DNA from: Erysipelotrichaceae bacterium
Lineage (GTDB): Bacteria; Bacillota_I; Bacilli_A; Erysipelotrichales; Erysipelotrichaceae
Assembly: GCA_017431225.1 (NCBI GenBank)
Contig: JAFRLM010000007.1
Coordinates: 1 to 64,000, forward strand
DNA length: 64,000 nt
Direction of reading: 5' to 3'
Position numbers and translations under genes: made by a program. Under the pieces are notes generated by a model. It ran no database searches and had not been told where the DNA came from. It was given only the letters and a program-made list of their open reading frames with translations. Numbering within the stretch: the stretch's first letter is position 1; each line of letters begins with the position of its first letter. This document shows, one piece after another, positions 42,995 through 52,775 of this stretch.

Positions 42995-44095
42995 ATGGAA
43001 TACAACAGTGCAAAGATCGAAGACTTTCACGATATCTGGGTCTTCTGTGAACAGCGTTCCGGCAAACTGATGGAAACGGATTTCGAACTCGTTTCCGAAG
43101 GCCGCAAACTGGCGGACGAGCGCAAGGCGCAGCTCGTCGGTGTCCTCCTTGGCGAAAATGTAAAAGAACTTGCGAAAGAGATCGGCGGTTACGGTGCCGA
43201 TAAGGTCTATGTGATCGAGGATCCGTCATTAAAGGAATACTCTTCCGAGACCTACGCGGATGCGCTCTGCCAGATCGTCATGGATAAGAAACCGGAAGTC
43301 CTGCTGATCGGGGCATCCACGATCGGCCGTGAACTGGCGCCGCGCTGCGCCGCCAGACTGCATACCGGCCTTACCGCGGACTGCACGCATCTCGATATCG
43401 ATATGAACAAATATCTCGACTTCCTGAAGGAAGCTTCCTCGATCGATCTTTCGACGAAGAAGTTCAAGATGGAAGATACCAATCTGAAAATGACCCGTCC
43501 GGCTTTTGGCGGTCATATGATGGCGACGATCACCTGCCCGCGTTTCCGTCCCTGCATGTCGACGGTCCGCCCGGGCGTCATGAAGAAAGGCGAATATGAT
43601 CCGGCAAAAGCGGAAAAGCTCGTAGTGGAAGAGTATCACGCAGCGCTTACGGATCCGCTGGTAAAAGTCGTGAAGATCGTTACCGAAGAGAAGAAGGGCG
43701 TTGACCTGACCGGCGCTGAGATCGTTGTCGCGGTCGGTGCCGGCATCTCCAAAGATGTAGAGAAGGGCATGGCCCTTGCCAATGAGCTTGCTGAAGTTCT
43801 GGGCGGCGGTGTTGTTGCCGGTTCCCGTCCGGCGGTCGAAGCAGGCTGGCTGGACCATGAACTGCAGATCGGGCAGACCGGTAAGACGGTCCGTCCGAAG
43901 ATCTATGTTGCCCTGGGCATCTCCGGCGCGATCCAGCATAAAGCCGGAATGCAGGACTCCGAAACAGTCATCGCCGTGAACTCCAATCCCTCCGCGCCAA
44001 TCTTTGAAGCGGCGACCTACGGTATTGCCGGCGACCTGTTTGAAGTCGTGCCGAAGATGATCGCCTCGATCAGAGCGGCCAAAGCAGCAAAATGA
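42995..44095 (+). CDS. etfA: Electron transfer flavoprotein alpha subunit
   Basis: This 366-residue subunit ends in the FAD-binding domain: AGSRPAVEAGW, then QIGQTGKTVRPKIYVALGISGAIQH in pattern, and NSNPSAPIF. It is somewhat longer than simple EtfA proteins (about 320), with an inserted region near residues 140-165. It starts 10 bases after etfB with AAGGAGG. Its stop overlaps the start of the activator gene by four bases (ATGA), tying electron transfer to the dehydratase. Confidence 0.95.
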   Translation: MEYNSAKIEDFHDIWVFCEQRSGKLMETDFELVSEGRKLADERKAQLVGVLLGENVKELAKEIGGYGADKVYVIEDPSLKEYSSETYADALCQIVMDKKPEVLLIGASTIGRELAPRCAARLHTGLTADCTHLDIDMNKYLDFLKEASSIDLSTKKFKMEDTNLKMTRPAFGGHMMATITCPRFRPCMSTVRPGVMKKGEYDPAKAEKLVVEEYHAALTDPLVKVVKIVTEEKKGVDLTGAEIVVAVGAGISKDVEKGMALANELAEVLGGGVVAGSRPAVEAGWLDHELQIGQTGKTVRPKIYVALGISGAIQHKAGMQDSETVIAVNSNPSAPIFEAATYGIAGDLFEVVPKMIASIRAAKAAK

Positions 44096-44889
44096 GCTGC
44101 TATGTGATGGGGATCGATATCGGTTCCACGACCTCTAAAGGTGTCGTCTTAAAAGACGGCAGCGAGATCGTTTCGACCTATCTGATCCATGCCGGGACCG
44201 GCACCAAGGGTCCGGCGACCGTTAAAGAGGAACTGCTGAAGAGCTCCGGTCTGAAAGAGGACGATATCGCCTATACCGTCGTTACCGGTTACGGAAGAAA
44301 GACCTATGCCGAGGCGGACGCGCAGCTCTCTGAGCTCAGCTGTCACGCCAAAGGCGCGCACTACCTTTTTCCGGAAGCCCGCACGGTCATCGATATCGGC
44401 GGCCAGGACGCCAAGGTCATGAAACTGGACGGAGAGGGAAGGATGACAGCCTTCCTGATGAACGATAAATGCGCTGCCGGGACCGGACGTTTTCTCGAGG
44501 TCATGGCAGCGATCCTGCAGCTCGATGTCTCACAGCTCGAAGAAGAGGCTGCCAAAGCAGGGGAGGCGCTCAAGATCTCAAGCACCTGCACGGTGTTTGC
44601 GGAATCGGAGGTCATCTCCCAGCTTTCCAACGGCGCCGATATCCCGGCGCTCGTCAAGGGCATCTGCAAGTCCGTCGCCAGCCGTGTGGGAGCGCTGGCC
44701 AAACGGATCGGCATCGAGGAAAAAGTCTGCATGAGCGGCGGCGTCGCCAACAACGGCGGCGTAAGAGACGCGCTTGCGGAAGAACTAGGAAAAGAGATCG
44801 GCTACTCGCCCCTGGCGCAGCTGACAGGCGCGCTCGGGGCAGCGATCTACGCATATGAACGTGCTACGAAGGAGAGGAAAGATGGCTGA
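44092..44889 (+). CDS. hgdC: 2-Hydroxyacyl-CoA dehydratase activator (ATP-dependent, Fe-S)
   Basis: This 265-residue ASKHA ATPase, active as a dimer, sends one electron at low potential to the dehydratase. It opens with MGIDIGSTTSKGVVLKDG, and the [4Fe-4S] cluster cysteines are C127 (KCAAGTGRF) and C166 (SSTCTVFAESEV), the same numbers as in Acidaminococcus HgdC. DIGGQDAKVM is the phosphate-2 loop. It overlaps etfA and the next subunit gene. The protein is oxygen-sensitive in all known cases, which implies an anaerobe. Confidence 0.95.
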   Translation: MSCYVMGIDIGSTTSKGVVLKDGSEIVSTYLIHAGTGTKGPATVKEELLKSSGLKEDDIAYTVVTGYGRKTYAEADAQLSELSCHAKGAHYLFPEARTVIDIGGQDAKVMKLDGEGRMTAFLMNDKCAAGTGRFLEVMAAILQLDVSQLEEEAAKAGEALKISSTCTVFAESEVISQLSNGADIPALVKGICKSVASRVGALAKRIGIEEKVCMSGGVANNGGVRDALAEELGKEIGYSPLAQLTGALGAAIYAYERATKERKDG

Positions 44890-46126
44890 AGAAATCAAGA
44901 AACAAAGACCGGCTCCGGATCCCAATTCCGCGAAATATAAGCTGAACATGATCGCCAAGAAGGCGTACGATGACGCTTTTGCCGCGAAAGAGCGCGGCGA
45001 GCTCGTCGGCTGGTGTTCCAGCAATTTCCCGGTCGAGATCCCGGAAACGCTGGGCCTCTATGTCTGCTACCCGGAAAACCAGGCCGCCGGCATTGCTGCC
45101 CGCGGCGGCGGTGAGAGAATGTGTTCGATCGCTGAGGGACAGGGCTATTCCAACGACATCTGCGCTTACGCGCGTGTCTCGCTGGCTTATGCTTCCGGCG
45201 CTCCGGCAGAGGAGCAGCCGATGCCGCTGCCGGACTATGTCTTATGCTGCAACAATATCTGCAACTGCATGATCAAATGGTATGAGAACCTTTCAAGAGA
45301 GCTTCATATCCCGATGATCATGATCGATATCCCGTTCAATCCGGATTACGATGTTCCGGATGCGGAAGTCACCTATATCAAGAACCAGTTCCTGGACGCG
45401 ATCAAACAGCTTGAGGAGATCACCGGGAAGAAGTGGAGTTGGGACCGTTACCGCGAGGTCATGGAGATCTCCGGACGCACCAGCCGCGCCTGGCTCGAGG
45501 CGACAGCTACCGCGAAATACGTGCCTTCTCCGTTCAACGGTTTCGACCTGCTGAACCACATGGCGGTCATGGTCACTGCCAGAGGCAAGCTTGAGGCCGC
45601 GGAAGCGATGGAGACGCTGTTAAGGGAATATAAGGAAAACCACGAGAAGGGTGTCAGCACCTACCGCGGTGAGGAAAAGCACCGCATCATGTTCGAAGGC
45701 ATCGCCTGCTGGCCGTGGCTGCGGGTCACCGCGCACGGACTGCGTGACCGCGGCATCAATATGGTCACCACGATCTACGCGGACGCCTTCGGCTTCATCT
45801 ACAAGGACTTCGATGATATGTGCCGTGTTTACGCCAAGGTGCCGAACGCGATCAATCTCGAATATGCCAGAGACAAGCGTATCAAGCTCTGCAATGACAA
45901 CCATGTGGAGGGACTGCTCGTCCATACCAACCGTTCCTGCAAACTCTGGAGCGGCTTCATGTATGAGATGAGCCGCCAGATCGGTGAGGAATGCGATATC
46001 CCGGTCGTCAGCTTCGACGGCGACCAGGCAGATCCGCGCAACTTCTCCGAAGCGCAGTATGATACCCGTGTACAGGGACTGACAGAGATCATGCAGTCCA
46101 GAAAGGAGGCTCAGAATGCTGGATGA
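44882..46126 (+). CDS. 2-Hydroxyacyl-CoA dehydratase, larger subunit (HgdB/FldB/HadB type)
   Basis: This 414-residue subunit removes water from an (R)-2-hydroxyacyl-CoA. It shows the family's cysteines for a [4Fe-4S] cluster: CYPENQAAGI near 61, MCSIAEGQGYSNDICAYAR near 80-98 and CCNNICNCM near 123. ATG 44882 overlaps the activator gene by eight bases and follows AGGAGAGG. It ends inside the second subunit gene. Substrate chain (lactoyl, isocaproyl, aryl-lactoyl) cannot be told from the sequence. Confidence 0.93.
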   Translation: MAEEIKKQRPAPDPNSAKYKLNMIAKKAYDDAFAAKERGELVGWCSSNFPVEIPETLGLYVCYPENQAAGIAARGGGERMCSIAEGQGYSNDICAYARVSLAYASGAPAEEQPMPLPDYVLCCNNICNCMIKWYENLSRELHIPMIMIDIPFNPDYDVPDAEVTYIKNQFLDAIKQLEEITGKKWSWDRYREVMEISGRTSRAWLEATATAKYVPSPFNGFDLLNHMAVMVTARGKLEAAEAMETLLREYKENHEKGVSTYRGEEKHRIMFEGIACWPWLRVTAHGLRDRGINMVTTIYADAFGFIYKDFDDMCRVYAKVPNAINLEYARDKRIKLCNDNHVEGLLVHTNRSCKLWSGFMYEMSRQIGEECDIPVVSFDGDQADPRNFSEAQYDTRVQGLTEIMQSRKEAQNAG

Positions 46127-47237
46127 GATCCTGAAGAAATTTGAAGAAGCTGCCTGTCACCCGGAGCTTCTGAAAGAACGCTATCTTTCCGAAGGCAAGC
46201 AGATCGTACTGGTCGCGCCGGTCTATACACCGGAAGAGATCGTCCACTCGATGGGCCTGGTACCGATGGGCGCCTGGGGCGGCGACCTGCAGCTGCAGGA
46301 ATCCAAACGCTATTTCCCGGCTTTCATCTGCTCGATCGTACAGTCGATCGTCGAGCTGGGCATGAAAGGCGCTTACGAAGGCGTCAGCGCCCTGATCGTC
46401 CCCTCGCTCTGCGATTCTCTGAAAGTTCTGGGAGAGAACTGGAAATACGCCGTTCCTTCGATCCCTTTCATCCCGATGACCTACCCGCAGAACCGCAAGC
46501 CGGAATATGCCCTGGATTACACGCTCCACGGCTATGAGCGGGTCATCTCTGACCTGCAGAAAGCGACCGGCAAGGTCTTCTCCGAGAAACTGCTGCGCGT
46601 TTCCCTGCAGATCTATAACGAACACAACGAACTGATGCGCGAGACAGTCAAAGAGCTCGCTGCCCATCCGGAGATCAGCGCCCAGAAGCGCTCCTGGATC
46701 TTCAAGAGCGCGACCTTCTTACGCAAAGAGGAACATTCCGCGCTGCTGCGCCAGTTCCTGGAAGAACTGCGGAAACAGGAAGCGGGAAAAAGAAAACTTC
46801 GCATCGTCACCACCGGTATCCTGGCGGACGCGCCGTCCCTTCTGAAGATCCTCGATGAGAACGGTCTGCAGATCGTGGCTGACGATATCGCCGCCGAAAG
46901 CCGCCAGTACAAGACAGACTGCGAGATCGGAAACGACGGACTCGTCTCCCTGGCAAAGAAGTATGCTGCCAGAGACAACTGTTCGGTACTCTATGATCCT
47001 TATAAGCGCCGTGTCGAGGCGCTGGTCGAGACCGCAAAGGCCGTTGAGGCTGATGGCGTCTTAATGGTCCTGACGAAGTTCTGTGATCCGGAGGAGTTCG
47101 ATTATCCGCTGATCCGCAATGCCTGCAACGCGGCCGGACTGCCGATCGTTGAGGTCGAAGTCGACCGCCAGATGGAAAACTATGAGCAGGCGGCAACGAT
47201 CATCGAATCATTCAAGGAAATGATGGAGAGTAAATAA
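46116..47237 (+). CDS. 2-Hydroxyacyl-CoA dehydratase, smaller subunit (HgdA/FldC/HadC type)
   Basis: This 373-residue partner of the preceding subunit has family features: VAPVYTPEEIVHSMGLVPMG in pattern near 30, LIVPSLCDSLKVLG near 91-104 and LTKFCDPEEFDYP near 322, giving cluster cysteines. The start overlaps the larger subunit gene by 11 bases, with AAGGAGG. The two subunits form the dehydratase core that gives a 2-enoyl-CoA for the acyl-CoA dehydrogenase encoded upstream. Confidence 0.93.
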   Translation: MLDEILKKFEEAACHPELLKERYLSEGKQIVLVAPVYTPEEIVHSMGLVPMGAWGGDLQLQESKRYFPAFICSIVQSIVELGMKGAYEGVSALIVPSLCDSLKVLGENWKYAVPSIPFIPMTYPQNRKPEYALDYTLHGYERVISDLQKATGKVFSEKLLRVSLQIYNEHNELMRETVKELAAHPEISAQKRSWIFKSATFLRKEEHSALLRQFLEELRKQEAGKRKLRIVTTGILADAPSLLKILDENGLQIVADDIAAESRQYKTDCEIGNDGLVSLAKKYAARDNCSVLYDPYKRRVEALVETAKAVEADGVLMVLTKFCDPEEFDYPLIRNACNAAGLPIVEVEVDRQMENYEQAATIIESFKEMMESK

Positions 47238-48485
47238 ATGAGTGAATACAATACACGCCCGTTAGAGGGCATCAAGATCGTCGAACTGGCTACATTCATC
47301 GCCGCACCCTGCTGTGCCCGCTATCTCGCGGACCTCGGCGCCGATGTCATCAAGGTCGAACGTCCCAAAGGCGATGACCTGCGTTTTACCGCGGTCAATG
47401 AAGGACGTCCTTTCGGTGATAAGGAAGACACGAGCTTTACCCTGGAGAATACCGGCAAGCGCTGTGTCACCCTTGATACCAAGAGTGCCGCCGGTCGTGA
47501 GGCTCTGGAAAAACTCATCGCCAATGCCGATATCTTCCTGACCAACTGGCGTCAGCCGGCTCTGGAAAGAGCGGGCCTCGACTACGATACACTGAAGGTC
47601 AAATACCCCAAACTCGTCTACGGTATCGTTTCCGGTTACGGCGAGAAGGGTCCGGACAAGGATCTGCCGGGCTTTGATTTCACCGCTTACTTCGCCCATT
47701 CCGGTGTCATGGGGACTCTCTATGACAAAGGCAGTGAGCCGATGATGCCGCTGGCCGGCTTCGGTGACCATCAGGTCGCGATGAGCCTGGCTTCCGGTGT
47801 TCTGGCTGCTCTCTACCGCGCGGAAAAGACCGGCCGCGGCGATAAGGTCGTCGTCAGCCTGTACCACAGCGGTGTCTGGGATGTCTCCTTATATCTGATC
47901 GCCAGCCAGTACGGCGATAAATCCACCCAGTATCCGATCCGCAAGGCGGAACTGACCAACCCTCTGAATTCCGCCAGAAGAACGTCCGATGACCGCTGGT
48001 TCATGTTCTCGGTACCGGCTTACGACAAGCTCTTCAATAAGTTCGTCGCGGAAGCGCTGGACCGCCCGGACCTCGTCAACGATCCGCGTTTCTATCCGCA
48101 GACGAACCTCGTCAACGGCCATCTCGATGAATGGGATGCGCTGTTCAACGCGGAAGTCGCCAAGCACGATGTCAATTACTGGATCGCCCAGATGAAGAAG
48201 GCCGACCTGCCGTTTGCCGTCTGCCAGACCTGGGATGAGATCCTGAAGGATGAGCAGGCGTTCGCCAGCGACATCTTAACGGAAGTCACCTTCCCCAACG
48301 GCAATAAACGGACGATGGTCCGCACCCCGGTCATGTTCCAGGATACGGAACTGCCGGAATACAAACCGGCGCATTTCCTGGGCCAGGATACCCGCGAAGT
48401 CCTCACGGAACTGGGCTACAGCGAAGCGCAGATCGACGCGATGATCGCGGCCGGTGAAGCAACCGACACTATCCGCATCGGCTAA
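47238..48485 (+). CDS. Family III CoA transferase (CaiB/FldA/HadA-like)
   Basis: This 415-residue transferase should pass CoA from the final saturated acyl-CoA to the incoming 2-hydroxy acid. The N-terminal LEGIKIVELATFIAAPCCARYLADLGADVIKVE in pattern is typical, and the catalytic aspartate is D177 in GFGDHQ, matching D169 of formyl-CoA transferase. It directly abuts the dehydratase subunit gene. Paired with dehydratase genes, FldA (phenyllactate) and HadA (2-hydroxyisocaproate) are the nearest models. Confidence 0.93.
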   Translation: MSEYNTRPLEGIKIVELATFIAAPCCARYLADLGADVIKVERPKGDDLRFTAVNEGRPFGDKEDTSFTLENTGKRCVTLDTKSAAGREALEKLIANADIFLTNWRQPALERAGLDYDTLKVKYPKLVYGIVSGYGEKGPDKDLPGFDFTAYFAHSGVMGTLYDKGSEPMMPLAGFGDHQVAMSLASGVLAALYRAEKTGRGDKVVVSLYHSGVWDVSLYLIASQYGDKSTQYPIRKAELTNPLNSARRTSDDRWFMFSVPAYDKLFNKFVAEALDRPDLVNDPRFYPQTNLVNGHLDEWDALFNAEVAKHDVNYWIAQMKKADLPFAVCQTWDEILKDEQAFASDILTEVTFPNGNKRTMVRTPVMFQDTELPEYKPAHFLGQDTREVLTELGYSEAQIDAMIAAGEATDTIRIG

Positions 48486-48495
48486 TAGAAGAATT

Positions 48496-50094
48496 ATGGA
48501 ACTGCAAAGACGCACCTTACTGGAATACCTGCATGACACGGTCAGAAGAGACCCGCAGAAGACCGCCGTGATCTTTCACGGAGAGTCTTTTTCGTGGTCG
48601 GAAGTCGACCGCTGCAGCGACTATTTCGCGGTGCGTCTTTTGCGTTCCGGTCTAAAACGCGGTGAACATGTGGGGATCTGGTGCGCTAATTCCTATAACT
48701 GGATCATCGCTTTTCTCGCAGCCGTCAAGCTTGACTGCCTGCCGGTCGCGGTAAATACCTCTTTCAAATATCCGGAAGTCCGTGGGATCGTTGAATACGC
48801 GAAGCTGCGGATGCTGCTGTTCGGAGACGGACATAAGGATGTGGATTTTCATCCGATCATTGCCGGACTGCAGAAGGATTTTCCCGATCTTCTGGCGCTG
48901 CCGATCGGCGGCAGTGTCGGTGATCTCAGGGAAGAGATGTTTACCGGAACTGAAAAAGAAACAAAGCTCCCTGCCTCAGAGGCAAAGCCGGACGATATCC
49001 TGGCGATGCTTCTGACTTCCGGCACGACCGGAAAGGCAAAAGGCGTGATGCTGAGCCATTATAATCTGACCAATACCGCCCGCAGCACGATCGAAGCGAT
49101 GGGCTGGACCGCGGAAGACCGCATGTTTATCGGGGTCTCGCTGTTCCATTGTTTCGGACTGACTTCAAGCCTCATCTCCTCGATCATCCTGGGATGCACG
49201 ATGTGCCCGGTGACTTCTTTCCGCACGAAACAGACACTGGAATGCGTGCAGGAAAACCGCTGCACGATCTTAAATGGGGTGCCGACGATGTTTCTGGCAA
49301 TGCTGCGCAACCCGTCCCTCAAGGAATATGATCTCTCGTCTCTGCGCTGCGGCATCATCGCCGGAAGCGCGATCTCGCCGACCGAATACATGGATGTCTG
49401 TAAAGCTTTCCCCAGCATGAAGTTCGTTCCTTCCTACGGACAGACCGAGACTTCCCCGGCGGTATCCTTCTCGCTGCTCAGTGATACAGATGAGAAGAAC
49501 GCCTATACCGCGGGAAAGATCCTTCCCCATGTTGAAGCGCGTATTGTCTCTTTAAAGGACAGAAGACCGCTTCCCTGCGGCGAGACCGGTGAGCTCGAGA
49601 TCCGCGGCTATAACGTGATGCAGGGCTACTACCGGATGGAAGAGCTGACCAAGGAAACGATCAGCGCCGACGGCTGGCTGAAGACCGGCGATCTGGCGGT
49701 GCTCGATGAAGAGAACTATCTGTATATGAAAGGCCGCTGCAAGGATCTGATCATCCGCGGCGGTGAGAATATCTCCCCGCAGGAGATCGAGAATGTCCTG
49801 CTGGAGAAATGTCCGTGGCTGGCAGAGGTCTGTGTCGTGTCGCTGCCGGCAGAGGTGATCCAGGAAAGGATCGCCGCCTGTGTCATCCTGAAAGAAGGGG
49901 AGAAACTGCAGGAAGAAGAGATCCGCAGCCGCCTGAAGAAAGAACTGGCGGACTACAAGATCCCGGATGCCTTTATCCTTTTCGACCATTTCCCGGTCAC
50001 GGCCAGCGGCAAAGTCCGCCGTCCGGAACTGGTGAAACAGCTGACTGCCGGAGAAGACGGCAGGATCACCCGGAAGGAGCAGGACCATGAATAA
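48496..50094 (+). CDS. Acyl-CoA ligase (AMP-forming)
   Basis: This 532-residue ANL-superfamily ligase has the P-loop LLTSGTTGKAKGV near 177-190, YGQTETSP near 315, the hinge region with GYNVMQGYYR near 376 and GDLAV, and the C-terminal lysine in SGKVRRPEL near 514. It spends ATP to make the first acyl-CoA, which the CoA transferase can then recycle, like CarB in caffeate respiration. It starts 10 bases after the transferase gene; the ribosome site is weak. Confidence 0.92.
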   Translation: MELQRRTLLEYLHDTVRRDPQKTAVIFHGESFSWSEVDRCSDYFAVRLLRSGLKRGEHVGIWCANSYNWIIAFLAAVKLDCLPVAVNTSFKYPEVRGIVEYAKLRMLLFGDGHKDVDFHPIIAGLQKDFPDLLALPIGGSVGDLREEMFTGTEKETKLPASEAKPDDILAMLLTSGTTGKAKGVMLSHYNLTNTARSTIEAMGWTAEDRMFIGVSLFHCFGLTSSLISSIILGCTMCPVTSFRTKQTLECVQENRCTILNGVPTMFLAMLRNPSLKEYDLSSLRCGIIAGSAISPTEYMDVCKAFPSMKFVPSYGQTETSPAVSFSLLSDTDEKNAYTAGKILPHVEARIVSLKDRRPLPCGETGELEIRGYNVMQGYYRMEELTKETISADGWLKTGDLAVLDEENYLYMKGRCKDLIIRGGENISPQEIENVLLEKCPWLAEVCVVSLPAEVIQERIAACVILKEGEKLQEEEIRSRLKKELADYKIPDAFILFDHFPVTASGKVRRPELVKQLTAGEDGRITRKEQDHE

Positions 50095-50776
50095 GCTTCA
50101 GGAACGTTCTCTGATCAGCAGTGAAGAGATCTATCAGGATCTTCTGAAAAAGATCATCGACACCGAATATCTGCCGGGCGACGTGCTCAGTGAGAATGAG
50201 CTGTGCGCTGTCTACAACTGTTCCCGGCATATGGTGCGCGGAGCTTTTGCGACCCTGAAGGAAAAGGGACTGCTGGAGGTCTATCCCCAGCGGGGGAGCT
50301 TCGTTTCCCTGATCGACCTCAAAAAGATCGCAGATATCCTGTTTCTGCGCGAGGCAGCGGAGACAACGGCAGCCATGCAGATCATTGAGGAGGATGATGA
50401 TATCGAAGAGCTGGTCGTTCTCCTGGAGAAGACGATCAGTGAACAGAAGAAGGCCTACGCCAAAGGCGGCAGCCATCTTCAGGAATACTTTCACGCAGAT
50501 GACCTGTTCCACCAGGTGCTGCTCGATAAAGCTGGCCGCGGCGGGATCGAAACGATCCTGGGGGATGCCTACATGCATCTGCGCCGCTGGCGGAATCTGG
50601 AGATCAAAACAACAGGCCGTGTTCCCGGCCTGATCGAAGAACATCAGGCGATCGCCGAAGCGATCGCGAAAAGAGATGTCCCGAAGACCGTGAAACTGCT
50701 GCACGCGCATTTTGACACGGTCAAATATGCCGCGTCGGTCGACGAGGGACGGGATAACTCCTATTTTTACCGCTAA
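50087..50776 (+). CDS. GntR-family regulator (FCD-type ligand domain)
   Basis: This 229-residue regulator has an N-terminal winged helix (about 14-75: SEEIYQDLLKKII, then SENELCAVYNCSRHMVRGAFATL) and a helical FCD-like effector domain with metal-site-like histidines (HADDLFH near 137, EEHQAIAEAI near 185). It overlaps the ligase gene by eight bases, so it is made with the operon and probably senses its substrate or a CoA ester. Its operator may be the palindrome at 40967-40983. Confidence 0.9.
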   Translation: MNKLQERSLISSEEIYQDLLKKIIDTEYLPGDVLSENELCAVYNCSRHMVRGAFATLKEKGLLEVYPQRGSFVSLIDLKKIADILFLREAAETTAAMQIIEEDDDIEELVVLLEKTISEQKKAYAKGGSHLQEYFHADDLFHQVLLDKAGRGGIETILGDAYMHLRRWRNLEIKTTGRVPGLIEEHQAIAEAIAKRDVPKTVKLLHAHFDTVKYAASVDEGRDNSYFYR

Positions 50777-50818
50777 AGGAAATAACGTTCTGCTATTCGG
50801 AAGGGAGGATTTATAAAA

Positions 50819-52597
50819 ATGTCTGAAAAGAAAGAACGGGAAAACATTTACATCAAGCGGACTTTTGACGGCGTCGAGTATGAAGTGCCCTTCATCAAGG
50901 GCAACCCGGGCAAGACCCGTGAGGAGATGGATGCCATGCGGGCAGCCGGTATCCCGACGGGTATGGGTTTCAGCTACTGCGCCAAACTCAATCCGCGCAC
51001 GTACGAAGCGGGGCCGGGCGTCAAATGCATGCAGGACCAGAGCATCTACATGCGTGACGGAACCAGGATCTATGCCGACGTCTATCTGCCGAGCGACAGC
51101 ACCGCCAAGGTACCGGCGATCCTCTGCTGGGGTCCTTTCGGAAAACGTCCGGCTGAAGGCATGGATGACTGGAAACTGATGGGCGTACCGCCGAAAACAG
51201 TCTCCGAAATGGCGAAATTCGAAGCGGCTGACCCGGGCTACTGGTGCCGCAACGGTTACGCGATCGTCAACGCTGACCCGCCGGGCATCGGCAACTCCGA
51301 AGGCAACGTCAACCTCTGGGGAACGGATGACGCCAAGAACGGCTACGATACCGTTGAATGGATCGCCAAACAGGAATGGTGCAACGGCAAGGTCACCTTA
51401 TTCGGCAACTCCGGTGTCTGTATGTCCCACTGGAAGATCGCTGCTGAACAGCCGCCGCATCTGGCTTGTATCGCTGCCTGGGAAGGCATCGGCGACCTGT
51501 ATCGTGAGTCCTTCTTCTGCGGCGGTGTTCCGAACCCGGACTATGAAGAGGGCATCATCAACACCTGTGCCAACAAGACCTATATGGAAAACACCATCGC
51601 GATGATCCACAAGTATCCGCTGATGAACGAATACTGGGAAGACAAGATCGTCAAATGGGACAAGATCCGTATTCCGGCTTATGTCACCTGCGGCTGGGTC
51701 CACCATCATTTAAGAGGCTCTGTTGAAGGCTTCCGCCGTATCCGTTCGCCGAAGAAATGGCTGCGCGCGCACCGTGAATTCGAGTGGCCGGACAGCTACA
51801 ACCCGGAGAACCTGGAAGACCTCAAGCGTTTCTATGACCGCTACTGCAAAGATATCAACAATGGCTGGGAGTTCACTCCGAAAGTCCGTCTGCAGGTCAT
51901 GGACGCCTATGACTATGACTACACCGGTTACGGTTACCGCCGCGAGAACGAATTCCCGCTGAAGCGTACCGAATACCGCAAGATCTATCTGGATGCCTCC
52001 ACGATGGGTGCTTCCTATGAACCGATCGAAAAGGAAGCGGAAGTCAGCTACGACCCGAAGACGGAAACGACCGAATTCAAATTCCTCGTTCCGGAAGAGA
52101 CCGAGATCACCGGCTTCATGAAACTGCATCTGAATATCGAATGCCGCGGCCATGACAATATGGACCTCTTCCCGTGGGTGCTGAAATACGGTGAAGACGG
52201 AGAATATGTCCCGCTGCGCTGCATGGGCGCGGAATACCGCGGCGCCTGGGGCTTCGCGAGAGGTTCCCACCGTGAGCTCGATCCGAAGTACTCCTCTGAC
52301 TTCCAGCCGGTCGCTGCTCACAGAAAGAACGAACCGATGGAGCAGGGCAAGGTCTATCCGATCGATATCGAAATGTATCCGCACAGCCGTGTATGGCATA
52401 AGGGCGAATACATCGTTGTCCGCCTGGCCGGCAGATTCATCAAGACCGAATGGTTCCACGACAATAATATGAACCACCAGGTCGATAACGGGAACGGCAT
52501 CCATGTCATCCATACCGGCGGCAAATATGACTCTTATCTGCAGATCCCGGTCATCCCGCCGAAGTGGAAGACAAGCACCTATACCTATCCTTACTGA
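50819..52597 (+). CDS. CocE/NonD-family hydrolase
   Basis: This 592-residue alpha/beta hydrolase belongs to the X-Pro dipeptidyl-peptidase/cocaine esterase group. After CMQDQSIYMRDGTRIYADVYLP in pattern, the nucleophile is S198 in FGNSGVCM, and a C-terminal jelly-roll (about 375-590) follows, with WHKGEYIVVRLAG near its end. No signal peptide is seen, so it is cytosolic. It may free the 2-hydroxy acid from an ester or amide before the dehydratase pathway. It starts 42 bases after the GntR gene with GGGAGG. Confidence 0.87.
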   Translation: MSEKKERENIYIKRTFDGVEYEVPFIKGNPGKTREEMDAMRAAGIPTGMGFSYCAKLNPRTYEAGPGVKCMQDQSIYMRDGTRIYADVYLPSDSTAKVPAILCWGPFGKRPAEGMDDWKLMGVPPKTVSEMAKFEAADPGYWCRNGYAIVNADPPGIGNSEGNVNLWGTDDAKNGYDTVEWIAKQEWCNGKVTLFGNSGVCMSHWKIAAEQPPHLACIAAWEGIGDLYRESFFCGGVPNPDYEEGIINTCANKTYMENTIAMIHKYPLMNEYWEDKIVKWDKIRIPAYVTCGWVHHHLRGSVEGFRRIRSPKKWLRAHREFEWPDSYNPENLEDLKRFYDRYCKDINNGWEFTPKVRLQVMDAYDYDYTGYGYRRENEFPLKRTEYRKIYLDASTMGASYEPIEKEAEVSYDPKTETTEFKFLVPEETEITGFMKLHLNIECRGHDNMDLFPWVLKYGEDGEYVPLRCMGAEYRGAWGFARGSHRELDPKYSSDFQPVAAHRKNEPMEQGKVYPIDIEMYPHSRVWHKGEYIVVRLAGRFIKTEWFHDNNMNHQVDNGNGIHVIHTGGKYDSYLQIPVIPPKWKTSTYTYPY

Positions 52598-52620
52598 TTT
52601 ATCTGAAAGGCTTTGAAAGG

Positions 52621-52649
52621 CCGTCGCAGATCGCGGCGGTCTTTTTTTC
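52621..52649 (+). terminator. Terminator of the 2-hydroxyacid operon
   Basis: CCGTCGC/GCGGCGG (one G-U pair) with a five-base loop is followed by TCTTTTTTTCG. Confidence 0.85.
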
Positions 52650-52757
52650 GCCCTTTATATAGAAAAAGAGGGTAAAATCGGAAAGAATAAAGATTGTTTC
52701 TAAAGCAATGGCGGTTTATAGCTGTTACAAAATATACTAATGCGTAAATTATATTGA

Positions 52758-52773
52758 ATATTGGATACAATAT
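52758..52773. promoter_or_regulatory. GntR-type operator candidate upstream of the second ABC promoter
   Basis: ATATTG-GATA-CAATAT contains TTGGATACAA, one base from the TTGTATACAA sites bound by many FCD-type GntR proteins. It ends two bases before the -35 box, and a GntR gene (60389) closes the regulon. Confidence 0.45.
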
Positions 52774-52775
52774 CC

